Notes under the pieces: generated by a model
The model's database searches: none
Seen by the model: the letters and a program-made list of their open reading frames with translations, nothing else
What the model was told of the DNA's origin: nothing
Shown here: positions 63,785 to 64,000 of the stretch, piece by piece
How positions within the stretch are numbered: the stretch's first letter is position 1
Layout: each line of letters opens with the position of its first letter
Assembly (NCBI RefSeq): GCF_004770475.1
Contig: NZ_RQHK01000017.1
Coordinates: forward strand, 310,001 to 374,000
Source of the DNA: Leptospira mtsangambouensis
Lineage (GTDB): Bacteria > Spirochaetota > Leptospiria > Leptospirales > Leptospiraceae
Direction of reading: 5' to 3'
Length of the DNA stretch: 64,000 nt
Program-made: the position numbers and the translations under genes

Positions 63785-63858
63785 TTCGAAAAAATCGAAT
63801 TTCTTTGGCTAGCGGGTCTTCCCGATAGGGATTCGCAAAAAATTCTCCCTCTAGCTAT
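63785..63858 (-). promoter_or_regulatory. Structured leader of the lipoprotein/TonB receptor operon
   Basis: Upstream of the operon the transcript would contain GCTAG...CTAGC as outer pair, CCC-TATC-GGG inside, and TTCGA-TTTTT-TCGAA just ahead of the Shine-Dalgarno AGAGGA. These may fold into a 5' leader structure. Confidence 0.35.
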
Positions 63859-63879
63859 AGAAAACTATGTTCTTTATAT

Positions 63880-63930
63880 ATTACAAGGGAATGACAAGCT
63901 GGTGAAGGTTTTATGAAGGTTTGGTGAATG
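63880..63930 (-). promoter_or_regulatory. Pho-box-like array, five 7-mers at 11-bp spacing
   Basis: Read on the - strand: CATTCAC (63930-63924), CCTTCAT (63919-63913), CCTTCAC (63908-63902), TTGTCAT (63897-63891), TTGTAAT (63886-63880), each exactly 11 bp from the next. The PhoB unit of enteric bacteria is CTGTCAT with the same 11-bp period. A candidate -10, CATAGT, lies at 63869-63864, 10 bases after the last unit. Confidence 0.6.
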
Positions 63931-63933
63931 AGG

Positions 63934-64000
63934 CTAATTCTTGAGTCGATTTAGAATTTTTGTAAGATTACTTTTGATGCGACGAATTTGATCAGCAGTT
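63934..64000 (-). CDS. C-terminal fragment of a gene cut by the right edge
   Basis: The - strand has an open frame entering from the right edge and ending at TAG 63934, with 21 visible residues ending SNLTKILNRLKN. They look like a basic amphipathic helix. The family cannot be told. Its stop lies 4 bases before the Pho-box-like array. Confidence 0.4.
   Translation of the reverse strand, partial: TADQIRRIKSNLTKILNRLKN

Overview
The window reads as chromosomal DNA of a Leptospira species. The saprophytic, L. biflexa-like side of the genus is likely but not proven. The pointers are low G+C, very many spirochaete-style lipoproteins with loose lipoboxes (ANC, LSC, ISC, FSC), TonB-dependent receptors, 7TM-DISM/SpoIIE signalling, and a mix of housekeeping genes (ruvC, ilvD, rppH, two tRNAs) with small one-off regulatory operons. 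No prophage, insertion sequence, rRNA operon or CRISPR array was seen.

Layout. 1-4.9 kb: edge of a methyltransferase, then a tight trio (lipoprotein, class C-like serine hydrolase, START-like secreted protein), an outer-membrane barrel/lipoprotein pair and a small lipoprotein. 5-11.3 kb: acyl-CoA dehydrogenase, ruvC, a divergent SDR/TetR pair with a palindromic operator, DUF1697, a PIN/ribbon-helix-helix toxin-antitoxin pair and a paraoxonase-like lipoprotein. 11.4-15 kb: phasin-like protein, tRNA-Pro(GGG), SixA-like phosphatase and an rppH/acylphosphatase/aldo-keto reductase/lipoprotein operon. 15.1-18.4 kb: a compact operon of acyl-CoA dehydrogenase, phosphotransferase, DUF6285-like protein and histidine phosphatase, resembling a split ACAD10/ACAD11 (LvaA/B/C) 4-hydroxyacyl-CoA system. 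18.5-23.8 kb: LysM/M23 endopeptidase, CPBP protease, small conserved proteins and an M32 carboxypeptidase. 23.9-28.7 kb: tRNA-Gly(TCC), a structured intergenic block with one copy of a dispersed repeat, then M24 peptidase-fold protein plus two tandem strictosidine-synthase-like lipoproteins and an AraC regulator. 28.9-32.4 kb: a five-gene ArsR operon (ArsR, double AHSA1, membrane protein, MATE exporter, DUF1801). 32.5-34.8 kb: second repeat copy, beta-carbonic anhydrase, a candidate structured RNA and an Old Yellow Enzyme. 34.9-42.4 kb: SpoIIE-type phosphatase, propeller protein, PAS histidine kinase, outer-membrane protein and pirin. 42.4-51 kb: ilvD, then a TetR/TonB receptor/lipoprotein operon sharing a 28-bp perfect palindrome with a divergent nitroreductase, a methyltransferase and an M20 peptidase lipoprotein. 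51-53.5 kb: a visibly AT-rich run of three one-way small genes separated by related structured spacers, cassette-like. 53.5-64 kb: ankyrin lipoprotein, prohibitin-like lipoprotein, a 910-residue ZU5-like surface lipoprotein, and an operon of two lipoproteins and a TonB-dependent receptor preceded by five 7-mers at exact 11-bp spacing that look like a Pho box.

The most promising points for follow-up are the ACAD10/11-like operon, the Pho-box-like array with its outer-membrane uptake operon, the M24/double-propeller operon, the cassette-like spacers near 51-53.5 kb, and the dispersed repeat and possible structured RNA in the 24 and 32.5-33.7 kb intergenic regions. All family assignments come from motifs read by eye; no searches were run. 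Starts were moved inward from the longest frame where a ribosome-binding site or signal peptide argued for it.
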